In this document: piece after piece, positions 33,304-44,993 of the stretch | Position numbering within the stretch: position 1 is the first letter of the stretch | Layout of the letters: each line of letters starts with the position of its first letter | NCBI GenBank assembly: GCA_963920525.1 | Contig: OY986436.1 | Coordinates: 28,719,318 to 28,783,317, forward strand | Direction of reading: 5' to 3' | Source: Dichetophora obliterata | Lineage: Eukaryota; Arthropoda; Insecta; Diptera; Sciomyzidae | Length of the DNA stretch: 64,000 bases | Program-made: the position numbers and the translations under genes | The notes under the pieces: generated by a model | Databases searched by the model: none | The model's input: only the letters and a program-made list of their open reading frames with translations | Told to the model about the DNA's origin: nothing

Positions 33304-34341
33304 TGCTGATATTGTTGTTTTGGATCTGCATGCTCTGCAAAGGTACATTTTTCACTCGGCAATTCTATGACTACTCCTGTTTAAAGGGGACTTTCGTAAG
33401 CCCTCTCATGCGGGCGATTAATCGACAAACTGCTTGCGGCAAAGGCAATTATTACCGAGTGAAAAACGGGACAAAGAGATCTTGCAACCAGAGCAAGAGA
33501 ATTATTGCTCTCGGAGCAATAATTGCTTGCGCCGCAAGCTCGAGAATATTCGAGTGTGACGAGAGAAAAGTGGGACATAGTAAGCAAAGTTCTGTTTATT
33601 TTCTGTGGACGATTCGGTTCATCCCCTCTAATGCTGCTCAACCGTAGTGATCTTGCTCTTCTCTGTGCGTCGTTGTTTTAGATTTTCTTGGTAATTGTTG
33701 TTTGTTCAGTTAGCTAAAACTTTTTTAGATGTTCTTAAATTTTACTCGACATGAACAGCTGATTTTGACAACTACCTTGCTTTTCTCTGATTTCTATTTT
33801 ATTCCTCTCCGAGTCAGTCCTACCTGGTTATTCTGCCATGAGTTGGAGAACGAATAAAACGAATGTTTATTTTCAGCATGTATGTATACTTCTACGCAAA
33901 TTTGCGCATGCGTTACTAAGCATGCGTTGTGCTTTAAAAACTCCATTTATTTTTTAAATACCATAATAAATTCGAATTATATTTTTGCAATATATATGCA
34001 TTATATTTTTCCATATTAAAAATTTATTTTGTTAACTAAAATTTTAATTTTAAATTACTTTTAAAAAATACATATATGTATATGCTCTTTACTACAGAAA
34101 AAATAAATAATTCAAGTTTACCCATATTTATTTCCATTAATTAAACATAACTTTGAATTACATTTAGTTTTAACCAACAAAACAAATGAACAAGAACAAC
34201 AAATTCATCACCAAAAATAGTTTTGAAAAATATAAATAAAAAAAAACGAGAATTTTTCTCTATTACTGTATGAAAAGGAATTCTACGTCTATACTTACGA
34301 TACTATCGAAACTGTTTCTTTTTTGTGTGTAGAGGAACTTT
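33304..34341. other. Intron stretch with short palindromes
   Basis: TTTTTCACTCGGCAATT near 33347 is mirrored by AATTATTACCGAGTGAAAAA near 33448. AATTATTGCTC at 33502 is mirrored by GAGCAATAATT at 33516. The segment 33340-33660 is relatively GC-rich. The open frames over it (both strands) have no recognisable domain. The rest is AT-rich without features. Confidence 0.4.
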
Positions 34342-34345
34342 TTGA

Positions 34346-34607
34346 CCCTCGAGTAGGTGCGCTATGAGCATTTTAATCACGCAATTTTTAAATGGATAAA
34401 ATTCATCTTTTCTATTAATACTTTTGCACGCATTATGTTGAGTATCTTTGGTAACGGTTGTTCTCCGCGTCTTGGCAAGCTTTTGCTGAGGTCAGTGCAC
34501 GGTTAGAGCTGTAGGTATGCGGTTTAAAAATTACAGTAATTCCTCCATAAGCACAATGCTCTCGCGCGACAATCTATGCTACTCTGCAAGTCGCGCCTTT
34601 TCCAGGG
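34346..34607. mobile_element. TTAA MITE, copy E (CCCTCGAG...GCGC ends)
   Basis: The left end is CCCTCGAGTAGGTGCGC, and the right end read in reverse starts CCCTGGAAAAGGCGCGAC. It is bordered by TTGA (a mutated TTAA) and TTAA. It is homologous along its whole length to 38060-38290, including TGAGCATTTT, GATAAAATTCATCTTTT, TTATGTTGAGTATCTTTGG and AAGCTTTTGCTGAGGTCAGT. Confidence 0.85.
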
Positions 34608-34611
34608 TTAA

Positions 34612-35480
34612 TGGATTCCTGCAATCCTTTTTTATATCGAAGAAAATTCCACTCAAAATCGATTTTTGCATATTTTTTGTAGTTTTTTAGATTAGTCCCA
34701 TCTGTAGTCCTTTATGGTGAAAAAAATTATGTTACTCCCCATTAAAAATATTATTAAGGGAACAGCGGTCGAGAATGAGCCAAATGGCCGAACAAGGGTC
34801 GTACATGGCCTAAAAATAATTTAAAAAAGCCTAGCGGAAGAACGAAAAGTCGAACAACGGCCGCACAAGACCTTAATTAAGTTGTACGGCTGCTGTAAGC
34901 CCGTTGATTGTCACCAAATTTTTTATTCAAATCTTATTCAACAGCAAACGTATGTGCAACAACAAAAGCAAGTCTCACTCGGCAATGCTGATTTTGATAG
35001 TATCGCCACTTGTGTGTGAAGATCCAGCATGAAGATCCAATTTTCATTGAAAAGCTGCTCATTTGCATTGTAGAATAATCAGTGGTCAGCCGATGTACGG
35101 CCGCTGTATATCCGCTGTACAGCTGCTGCGCAACCCATGTATGGTCTTTGTACAGCCACTGTATAACACTTCGGCCGCTGTTTAGCCAAAAAGTCCTGCA
35201 AACGACCCTTGTAAGGCTGAGAAAAATATTAAAAATAAGACCTTTGATTGTAACTTTATTCTGCTATATCGATAAATTTCTTACTGATAAAAACATTTTT
35301 GCACAAAAAAAATTTTATTATAATTATTAAACAGTTGCTTGAAAGCGTTATTTTACAAATTTTTTAAGCTCGAGAGATAGGAATAACATGCAATAACATT
35401 TGTAATAAATTTTTTTTTAAACTGTCTTACGCAAAACTTGGAAGATAATATAACATATGAATTAATAACACTTGGATTAA
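34612..35480. other. Intron stretch with possible MITE (about 34755-35240)
   Basis: The segment near 34755-34830 (AACAGCGGTCGAG, ACAAGGGTCGTACATGGCC) is partly mirrored near 35170-35225 (GGCCGCTGTTTAGCC, ACGACCCTTGTAA), with more CGGCCGCTGTA-type motifs between. This could be a degenerate terminal-repeat element. Its ends are not defined. Confidence 0.4.
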
Positions 35481-35499
35481 TCAATAAAATAAAAAAGGA

Positions 35500-36070
35500 G
35501 TGCAATGTTTTTGCTCCAAGGAAATGTGGTGGTGGGCACGTAAGCTGTCTCCAGGCATAGAGTGCTTTGCCCGCCTTTTATTAGTTACTTGAGCTACAAA
35601 TACTGCTGTGGAGTCCAACTTTTCAAAGGAAAAGTGAACAAGCCTAGAACAAAAGTGAAGATGCCTACTGACAAGCACCAAACGTAAAGACATGAATTCG
35701 CAAAAATGTATGAGCACTTTATCGTTGATGATTGGACGAAGGAACTAAAATAGATTTCAACTAAAATTAAAATAATCTGGTTTGGATGAAAAGAGCGCTA
35801 CTGATTTTGGGCTTGTTTAGGTACAGGGTTTCAAGAGCGAAATAGTTTTCAGTCATACAAATTTTGAAGTAGCGTAATGGTACTTTGGGGATGCTTTCGC
35901 GGCAATCAAGTCGGAGTACTGCGACGAATCAATGGTATAATGAGAGCCACGGATTATGTTAATGTATTGGAAGACTCGTATTTACCTAGTTAGAATATAT
36001 TTGAGGCAGAATAGGGGCAGGATAATGTCTTCCTGAAGGATATGGATCGAAGCACACGGCTAAGATAACA
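35500..36070 (+). pseudogene. Tc1-like transposase remnant
   Basis: The + frames read FAKMYEHFIVDDWTKE (the region before the first catalytic Asp), then after stops RGNQVGVLRRINGIMRATDY and VNVLEDSYLP, ending near GQDNVFL, a degenerate QQDN motif. The order matches a Tc1-family DDE transposase. Stops and frameshifts throughout. Confidence 0.65.
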
Positions 36071-36980
36071 AAGAGGTTGTTCAATAAAAATTTGATCCAG
36101 CTTCTATTTTCTCTTGCACAATCTTCTGGTGTGAACCTCAGCGAACATCTTTAAGCCAACTTAAATATAAAAAAACACAGGTGCGTCGTTGGACACACGA
36201 ATGAAACGAAGCTATTTCGCAGTTTCATAGATTTGATAATTTTATGGTTTCTTTTATAAAACTTATTAAATCAAAAATAACATAAATTAAATTATATAAG
36301 AACACACGTAAATATTCAACTCATAGAATTTTATTACATTTTTCGTGAAAAAGGCAGAACTTTTACGTTTTCTAGAGATAAGCCACATCAAAAAATATTA
36401 AAGTGGGCACTCGAAACAAATTTAATAAGCATTTTAAATACATTGCCGATGGCATGTCTGTGTTAAATAATTCAATATTATTTGATGTAGTTTTAGTTTT
36501 CTGATACCTAGAAAACGCATTTTTCAACGCACCTGTGGTCAATTGAAGCACAGCCGCGAATAACGTTGTAAGTGACAAAATTATAATTGTTCACTTTTAT
36601 TCATTTTACAAGAACTTTTATTCATATATTTTCATTTTTTTGGCAGTTTGCGAAAGAAATACCCCAAACTGCTCAACTGCTTACTCAGTTTGGTTTTTAT
36701 AAAATACAAAAGAGTAATTTGTACAGGTATTTGCCAAAAAACACTCTAAAAAAACTTACAACTTATTCGAGGCTATGTTTCAATTGTTAAGCTTTCCTTC
36801 ACGCTAAAAAATAAAAAAACATGATAAACAACAACACAAACGCATTCACAGCAAAAAAAAAACCTACTTAACGATGCTGATGACAACGTGTAGTAAGTAG
36901 AAGCAACATTTTTTGTTATTTATTGCTACATTTGTTGTTTGGATAGCAAACATTAATCATTTCTATTCAGATCTGATGTT
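36071..36980. other. Intron stretch, nothing recognised
   Basis: No gene or repeat was identified. Short open frames on both strands carry no motif. Confidence 0.3.
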
Positions 36981-37606
36981 GATGTTGTTGCCTTCTTCAA
37001 ACTTACTTGATCAAAAAAAATCACAATTAAATTCATGTAAAAATTCAAAGAACAGATCACAATTAACTATAAAATTTAACTATCTTTGGAGTCAGACCAA
37101 ATAAGTCTAATTAATGTCATATTAATTAAATAATTTAAAACATTGCATCAATTTTGGTCAAGGTCATAAATAACTGAATATTTGGTTGTGCCACCTTTCA
37201 GTTAAACAAAATTCGTTTCAATTCTATGGTGAAATTCGGCAGACTTGTCGAACTCCAATGAATATCGACAAAATAAGAAACAATTAGAACAGATGGCAAC
37301 ACTGGTAGAGTTAAAGACTTGATCAAAAAATAGCTACTTCTTTAATGTCATATGATTAAATAGCCGGTGAGAACTGTAAAGTTCATACGAATTTATTCGA
37401 ACAAGGGTAAAAGCATATAAAATTTTAACAGTTTGTTGGTCACAGCTGAATCACTCAAGACCACTGAATAGGAAATGTAGCGATTTCCAAAACCGGCTGT
37501 CTAGTCTGCTGTATGATTGACTCTATGCAGAGTTCTTGTCGTTGTTGTTGCCTTCTTCAAACTTGCTTTTGATCTTAAAAGCTCACAACTAAATTCATGT
37601 AAAAAT
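36981..37606 (+). repeat. Interspersed repeat with terminal direct repeats, copy G
   Basis: GTTGTTGCCTTCTTCAAACTT followed by a TTGATC motif and AAATTCATGTAAAAAT occurs at 36981-37047 and again at 37534-37606. Between them 37068-37530 matches 58845-59395 in reverse, including AGTTAAAGACTTGATC-type and GATTGACTCTATGCAGAG motifs. The arrangement could be a solo composite of an element with terminal direct repeats. Confidence 0.65.
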
Positions 37607-38055
37607 TATCGTTTTTGGGATTTCACTCAAGCAAAACACAAAACGTGGCGCAAAAAGCTACGCTTCAAAAATATTTTAAAAAAAATTCTCTAAATTATAT
37701 GTATAGATGAACTTTAGCAACATGTCTTACTAGCATGGCAAAAAATTAGTCCTGTCAATTTGAAAATCTTGTAAAAAGTATGCCGAGGATAATAAAAATC
37801 CTAAAAAAAAATCACGAGGTGGTCACAAGAAATACTAAATGCTGGAAAAAAGACGAATTTCCAGGAAACATATATGTTCACACGTTTAATAAACAAAGAA
37901 AAGCACACTTCTGTATGAATTTTAGGTTTGGTTTAGAATTCGGAATTTGGTTTTTTTATTGTAACTTGGCTTTTTTTTAATAAATGAAAAAGATAAAAAA
38001 AACTTATTGTGTATTTTTAGTATTTCGTGCATTGTATTACCCGTCACTGTATCTT
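37607..38055. other. Intron stretch, nothing recognised
   Basis: AT-rich. The short + frame at 37780-37980 shows no motif. Confidence 0.3.
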
Positions 38056-38059
38056 TTAA

Positions 38060-38290
38060 CCCTCGAGAAGGCGCGCTATGAGCATTTTGCTCACGAAATT
38101 TTTAAATGGATAAAATTCATCTTTTTTATTAATATTTTTGCACGCATTATGTTGAGTATCTTTGGTTGTTCTCCACGTCTTGTCAAGCTTTTGCTGAGGT
38201 CAGTGCAAGGTTGAAGCAGTAATTCCTCAATAAGCACAATGCTCACGCTCGACAATCCATGCAACTCTGCGAGGCGCGCCTTCTCCAGGG
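38060..38290. mobile_element. TTAA MITE, copy F
   Basis: Ends CCCTCGAGAAGGCGCGC on the left and, in reverse, CCCTGGAGAAGGCGCGC on the right (one difference). It is bordered by TTAA at 38056-38059 and 38291-38294. It is non-coding, 231 bp, and homologous to 34346-34607. TTAA targets and CCC termini point to piggyBac- or Kolobok-type mobilisation. Confidence 0.92.
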
Positions 38291-38617
38291 TTAAGCATAA
38301 TTGGGTAAGCATTTTTTCATGATTTTGGTAAAATACATGAGTTTTTTACCAAAAAGTCAGTTTAGGAAATGCAAAAATGCTCCGCGGAGTTTCCTCTTAG
38401 TTTAAAAGAATAGTTTGCAGAAATTGTTTTTAATAGTTCAGTAGTACGGTAAAACCTATGTTTATAGTTTTGATTTTTTTCTCTCACTGCATATAAATAT
38501 TCAAAAGTTAAGCTCTTTTCTCTACACAATATGTATATATGTAATATAAGAATTTATTTATTTTTATACTTCTACTTAGAATTTCCTTTAATAATCTCAA
38601 TTTTCTTAATATTTAAG

Positions 38618-38825
38618 GTTTTCGTGCACGCCAAAGTATTCTTCAGCATAGGTGGGCTACATTTCTCCGGCGAACCGGTGCAATTCTCTTACATGCCGGA
38701 CACAATAATGGATCATGCTCGTGATGTGACCATCAAATTACACAATCGTGTGGGAAAATTTTTAAAAATTAATTTATATTTTGCTGTCAAGTGGATAATG
38801 CTGTCGGAGATATCATTTATATCCG
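38618..38825 (+). CDS. Ddr: Ddr internal exon (discoidin-like region, part 3)
   Basis: Encodes VFVHAKVFFSIGGLHFSGEP, VQFSYMPDTIMDHARDVTIK, then LHNRVGKFLKINLYFAVKWI and MLSEISFIS, the end of the second discoidin-like domain of the Ddr ectodomain. It begins after ATTTAAG in phase 0, as required by the preceding exon, and ends TCC G before GTAAGT (phase 1). The stretch is open and strongly like fly Ddr. The following exon (juxtamembrane region, then transmembrane and kinase domains) is not recognised in the remaining 25 kb, so the next intron is at least that long or the exons are too short to see by eye. Confidence 0.95.
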
Positions 38826-40629
38826 GTAAGTTGAAAGAAATTTATAAATTATATTTTAAAAATATTAAAAGGGAATATTGAATGAGCTATATTTAACTCT
38901 GTTGCATCAACTCTGATGAAATGAAAAAAATTAAATGTTTGTGGAACCTTGCAGTTCTTGAAACGACGTTTACAAAGACTTACACTCTCACAGTAAAAAA
39001 TCAAACATTTGCTTAAAAATTTTAATGCAAAATATACGTTCAACAACAACAACTAAGCATTTCACGTGTTTAAAAACTACTAAACTGCAACTTGTGCAAA
39101 CTTGCATCATACATTCTAAGCTATACAGTCACCTGGAAAGGCCAAAGTAAACTTCGCTAAGAGCAAAGCACGATGGGACAGAAGAACAAGAAGCAGAAAA
39201 AAAATCAATTGCCTGCTATTTGCTGAAGGATTCTGCTTTGCTGCATGAACACTATGGTTAGCGTGCAGCATTTGCTATTTGCTTGAACTTTATTGTTGTT
39301 GGCCATGAGCCCAATGTAAAATATTCGCATATGTGGCAGAAAAACATACAAAAACAACAACAACAACAGCAACAACATCTAGCGGCAAAACCAAAAAGTC
39401 CTTCCTGCCGAACAAGCAAGCACGCATACAAACAAACATGCATAGCGTGTTTGTACAAATGTTAGTAGCTGGCTTTGCCGCTGCAGTTGCACCAACATTA
39501 TAGAAATACTTGGTTGCAGCAACTATTTTGCTAACTGGATGCATTTTTCTCTTTTATTTACCTTTCAATGTGAATGTAAATTTACAATGGAAATTGCACA
39601 AAGTTGTTTTGCGAGGGGGAGGTAAAGGGGAAGGGGTGTTAAGGCAACAACTAAAACTGGCTAGAATGTAATTTAATCAAAATAAGCATAAAACGTAGCC
39701 AGCAACAGCAACACTTAAGAACTAGTAACTAGAAAATGCACTGCAACTGCATTTGCTGCATTCTATACAAACGTTCGCATCATCATCATCATCAGCCAGA
39801 GCGGTGGTGTGGGAGGTCAGTGTATTTGTATTAGATTTTAACTCTATTGTTGTTAGCCACATGCTGGAAAAATTCACTTCACCCAGCAAGGATAATGCAA
39901 GCAGCGGCAGTAACAGCAGCAGAGGACTATAAAAGCATTGTTCGTTTTGTTGTTGTTGATATTGGTGTTGTTGTTGTCTTCGTTGTTACTACCTTTTATT
40001 CCTCGTGTATAACGTTTGGGCAACACTTGAAAGTGAAATGAAGCTGAAAATGATTTTATTGCAGCTGAATGTGAGCTGAATTTGGAATAACTTAGAACGT
40101 AAAGTAAAGCCAACATTATAAGAAGAAAGCCAAAATAAAATTTAAATGTATACATATACTGTATCCACAAATTTTTACATACACACACACATATGCATAA
40201 AGCTGAATTAGCATCAGTGCTTTGATTGTATAGAGCACGTAGCGGTTATTCTGCTGCTGGTACATATTTGAAAATATGTATGTCCTTCGTAAAAACATAT
40301 TTGTACTAGTTATGCATGCTTCAATGCAAAACTAAATGATATGTAAAAATGTTTTGGCAAAAATTTAGATTTTTTGAATTGAATTGAATTTCCCATAATT
40401 AATAAGACGCTAGTTGAAGTTGTCAATTTGACATAAGTCGTTGCAGTAAAAATTGGAAGTCTCAACATATTTAATATGAGAAGTCTTAATGCATAATATA
40501 TTCAAAGAAAATATTTTAAAAAAGATAACTTTTTACGTTTGAAAGTACCTTCATTTATATAATATCGAGTGCAGTAAAACGAATTGCTTATTTTTGCATA
40601 ACACTGATGACTTTAATGAGCATAGGCCG
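38826..40629 (+). other. Third intron, repeat-poor start
   Basis: No transposon recognised. Contains a CAACAACAACAGCAACAAC tract near 39351-39376, GGGGGAGGTAAAGGGGAAGGGG near 39616, (CAT)n near 39779-39792 and GTTGTTGTT tracts near 39950. Open frames on both strands follow these triplet runs and are not convincing genes. The stretch may be original intron with regulatory content. Confidence 0.4.
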
Positions 40630-41000
40630 ATTTAGTTCAAATATGCACCGTTTTGTTCGATTACTTGTTGGCATATTTAATGTGATTCCATTATGCCTCT
40701 CCCATAGAAACTTTCGTCCCTATTGCAAAAAACTGGGACTCGATTTTCACAAGCGAATGTTTTACTAGTAAAATTATTCGCCAAAGACAGGAACTGGTGG
40801 TAATCACTTGGTGCCAGATCCAATAACGGACTATAAGGTGGACGCATGAGAAACTCCCAAACAACCTCCAGGAACTTCTGGCTAGTCACTATCGTAGTGT
40901 GTGGCCTGGCGTTGTACTAATGAAATACAATTCCTCTCATATTGGCCAGAGTTAATTGATTGCGCATTGATGTTTCAAAATAAAACATCCAGCATGTGTT
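40630..41000 (-). pseudogene. mariner transposase C-terminal remnant
   Basis: The minus frame reads FLEVVWEFLMRPPYSPLLDL, then APSDYHQFLSLANNF, FACENRVPVFCNRDESFYGR and GIMESH, i.e. the mariner end HPPYSPDLAPSDYHLFLSL...NRDEGFYERGIM. Upstream, LTLANMRGIVFH precedes a stop and the YNARPHT-type block. Stops and small indels mark it as dead. The left boundary is near 40630 and the right near 41000. Confidence 0.85.
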
Positions 41001-42829
41001 GTTCAAAGGGCTATTTACACACTTTTTACAAATTCACAAAACGATCATAAAAAAATTCATTGAATTGAATCAGGACAACTTCTGTTGTAAATATATACAT
41101 AGATAAAGAAATGGCTTAAAACACAGATTTATGTATATAACTTTGGAATGGTTTGGAATAATTGAAGTTTTTTCATACACAGTAAAAAATATGAGCATAA
41201 ATTTTATACTATTTTGTATACATATAAATCCAAACCAAAAATGTTTTAAAAGTTATACCATCAAATCTTATAAATTTTTCCAGATCATTTTTCTCGTCAA
41301 ACCAATCGAAATCAATATATTTTTAAATTTCCCGATTTCGGTGAATTTTTTTTTTTTTTGTTCGAACCAGAATATATTTTGATAAGCACATGATATCCAT
41401 ATGAAATTTTTAAATTATATTTGTTTTATTATTTTTATAATATTGAGTGGTATAAAATTTATAAATTATTTGGAATAAAAAAAGTTTATACCACACAAAT
41501 GTTATAAAAAAGATAAAAATTTACCCTCAAATTTTTTACTGTGCAGACATTATTTTTTAAGCTGCAGAACATTGCAAAAAATATATAAAAACAACATTTT
41601 GAACAAATCAATTTTCATTAATAATATCATATGGGGCCCTTGATGATTAATGATCAAGGTTTATTGAATTATGTGTCAAAATGAAGCAATTAAGCAATTT
41701 TAGCAGGGAAATGATATGTCATATGAAAGAATGGGAAAATTAAAACAAAAATTTTTTTAAAATCAACTTTGGCCTATTTTTTGAGTACAAATTGAATATG
41801 AAAAATATAAAACACTGAATTGGAGAGGTAATGGTAAACTTTTTTCCCATTTCTCCAAATTCATTAATTTGAAATTTCAGACGAAGAAAATTTGATGAAA
41901 ATCGATTTGAAAAAGGTGGATATGTTTGCCTGCTTAGTTAAAACATGAAATTTCAATAGTATTTTTTTTTTTTCATTATGAAGCTGTAGAAAATGCGTTT
42001 TACTAAGAAAATCTATAGTTTTCAGGATATCGCAATATTTTTAATGTCATAATAGCGTGAAATTTTTTCAACATACTATCAGTACAAAATATTTTCGAAA
42101 AAACTTTCGCTTACCGTTATTTTTATTAATCAACGACTTTCCAAACAAAAATGCATTGTATTGAGAAAATCTATAGTTTTCTAGATATCGCCAAAAGTTT
42201 TATCTCATAGTAATGTAAATTTTTAAATATTTAAGTAAAATAGTTTAAAAATTTTTTACCCAAATTTTTCATAACTCTGTTATGCAGGACTTATTATAAA
42301 GTCAAAATACAATAAAAAATCCAAGCAAAATTATGTCATCATAACAACTACCATATAAAGAAGGTTTGGGTGAAAAAAAAAATTAAGAGAATTCTTTATT
42401 ATTTCAACTAAAACACTGATGTTTACAGATACACCTCAGTAAAATATTTATGTGTGCACAAATATTTTTTAATTTTTCGCCCTGTTTTATAACAATACAA
42501 TTTTTTCTGAGTTTGCCAAAATCTTTTTTAAAGGACAAAAATTTATTAGTCGAACAGATAATTCTTCTCTTTCTCGTATTCGTAGTACAGTCAATCGAAA
42601 ATAGTGTGAAATCTCGCGTGCGCAATAGAAAATATTTATATGTGCACAATTGCTTTTTTTTGTGTTTTAACTATTATAACTTAAGAATTACGAAATTTTG
42701 TTGATAAGCTTAGTAAGAAAAACCATAAATATAACGGTAATAAATTTTGGAACAAAATTTGAGCACATTTTAGAGTTATTTTATTTTTCAAATATAAAAG
42801 CCACGTGGAACCACTTTATCTGAAGAAGG
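41001..42829. other. AT-rich intron stretch, nothing recognised
   Basis: Very AT-rich. AAGAAAATCTATAGTTTTC occurs near 42005 and, as GAGAAAATCTATAGTTTTC, near 42163, suggesting an internal duplication of about 160 bp. TTTATGTGTGCACAA and TTTATATGTGCACAA occur near 42447 and 42634. No gene. Confidence 0.35.
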
Positions 42830-43790
42830 TCGTTGAAATATAAAAGGCTTAAAAGAAGCCGGTATAAAAATAGGAGCTAAAGCTTATATGACAAATCGTC
42901 ACCGAAACTCCACTACAAATTTTTGAAAAGACCCTGGCAACTATGCTATAATCAAGAGTAGTGAAAGAAAATCCGTGATTGACTAACGGCACAAAAGACG
43001 AATTCGACGTCTTGTTGTGGTGAAAGGGATGAGTTGTGGTGAAAGGGATGAGTTGTGGTGAAATTGTTTTGCATTTGTATTGTATATGAGGGTTACCAGA
43101 AGCTGAATACAACAAATTTTGGATGAAAATGCCAACGTCAGTTATGAATCGGCCTTCTCTCAACCCAGGCTTCTACCATGACACATTGCGGCCAGTCTAG
43201 CATAATCCAAAAAATACAAATTTTGTGAGAAAGAATTTGGGAATGTCATAGTAAGTGATGAGAAAATGATCAACCTTGACGGACCCAACGGTTGAAAGAA
43301 ATATCGGCACAATTTGCGATAGCCACGACAAATTAGGGCGGGGATCATTGATGATTTCAGTCCGTTTTAGATACTTTGAAAGTCTTCCCTGTATTTTATT
43401 TCGTGCAAATCGAATGCATACCTGTATATTGAGTTATAATATGATATATTTATTGAGTTGACATGCTATAAATACTAGGATAACTGGAATTTTCAGCAGG
43501 ACAACGCACCAACAAATTCCTCCCGAGCCACAAATGACTTTCATTAAAGCTGCAATATACCCGTACTGTAGTGACCTGCTGCTAGTCATGACTTGAATCC
43601 TATCGAAAACTGTGGATCATTTTTTCGGCCCAAGTTTATAAAAACGGGCACCATTTTGAGTCGATGAAGCATCTGAAAACAGTTCTTTAAGATGAATGGC
43701 AGAAAAGCGATGGCTCCATCCTCAAATCGTTGATGTACTTCATGCCTTTCCCACTTAGCAAAGTCATATATAAGAAAGAAAGACATACTC
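42830..43790 (+). pseudogene. Tc1/mariner-superfamily transposase remnant (Tc3-like)
   Basis: The + frames, broken by stops, read VSDEKMINLDGPNG-like text around 43250-43290 (first catalytic Asp region), then FQQDNAPTNSSRATNDF near 43496, and SHDLNPIENCG near 43587 (third catalytic region). The order and spacing fit the superfamily. Upstream, 42840-43160 is the likely N-terminal DNA-binding part, heavily mutated. Confidence 0.75.
43012..43062. repeat. Short tandem repeat, 20-bp unit
   Basis: GTTGTGGTGAAAGGGATGA is repeated twice, with a third partial unit ending in GTTGTGGTGAAA, inside the transposase remnant. Confidence 0.9.
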
Positions 43791-44993
43791 TTTTATAAAA
43801 TCTATATATATTTCTATTTTATTTCATAAAATTAATAGAAATAGGCTTTGCACATATAAATATTTTCTATTAACTTTTAAAATACATTAAATTTTTTTTT
43901 AATAACAATTTTTTTAAATAAGCTATATCTTGTTTTACATATAAGTCCATAATACTATTTCAATAAAAAATAATACAAAAACAAATCAAGTTATGTTTGT
44001 TTAGGATTGCATTTGAAGTGTTGCACATATAATTATTTTACTGAGGTACATACATAATTATTTAGTTTTTAAATTACTGGTTTTAGTGTCGTATGACAAA
44101 ATAAATATTGAAAAATTTAAAGCATATCAAAGCCTTTTCTGTAAGGTTATGACAAAAAATGATTGAGCCAAAATTTGGTTCCGATCGGATTTTGGTAACC
44201 CTTGCCGCGCCGGCACCAAAGTGGGGTAATTTTGAAAAATTTTACCGAAAATAGTTAATACCTCCCCCGGGGTGATCCCAAGAGGGGTCAAATCTATGAC
44301 CGGCTCCTATTATTTTATTACCTCCAACATTTGCTTTCAACATACTAACCCCTTATCTGCCACCCTCTTGGGTCCCCATGAACTTTTTTGAAAAATTGCT
44401 GTAACTGCCCCGAGATGACTCCTCGGTGCGTCAAATGGATGAAAAATTTCAGTTTATTTTTGTTAGAAAACATTGGTTTTTTAAAAATCTACCCCCTAAT
44501 CTGACACCCTTATGGAAGCCCACCTACAAAAAACATTAGAAATTAAGGAAAATTTAATTAAGCTCTCCCGTTGTTGTTTCTCGAGAAGTGAAATGCATCA
44601 CCGGGTCCAATTATTTGTCTGCCCAAAAAATTTCCTTCGAACATAACAACCCCTATCTGTCACCCTTCTGGGTCACCCCATACAAAATAATTTTTTTTTT
44701 TAAAATCACTTAAACCAACTCCAATTTATTTTTATTGCCATCACTTTTTTAACACATCGACCCCCTATCTGACACCCCTATGGAAGCCCTCCTACAAAAA
44801 ACATTAAAAATGCAGGAACATTTCGAAGAATAGTGTATAGCTCACTCGGAGTGGCCCTTCGAGAGGTCAAATATATGACCGGGTCCTATTTTTTCACCCC
44901 AAACATTTCCTTCGAACATACCAACCCACCTATTTGTTACCTATCTGTCACGCTCATATAAAATGCACATTGGTAACTGTCCCGGGTGGCACC

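Noticed and set aside
33312..33647. Overlapping frames of 111 (+) and 86 (-) codons in a relatively GC-rich stretch
   Set aside because: No recognisable family, no splice or start context, and local palindromes explain the symmetry of the two frames.
36981..37606. LTR retrotransposon from the direct repeats
   Set aside because: The repeats are only about 70 bp, no primer-binding site, polypurine tract or gag/pol is visible and copy H lacks the paired repeat; kept only as an interspersed repeat.
39258..40188. Several open frames of 60-104 codons with Cys- or Asn-rich runs
   Set aside because: They follow CAA/GTT triplet tracts on both strands and have no motif; repeat-driven open frames.
42849..43163. 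104-codon minus-strand frame
   Set aside because: It is the antisense shadow of a degenerate + strand Tc1/mariner remnant.
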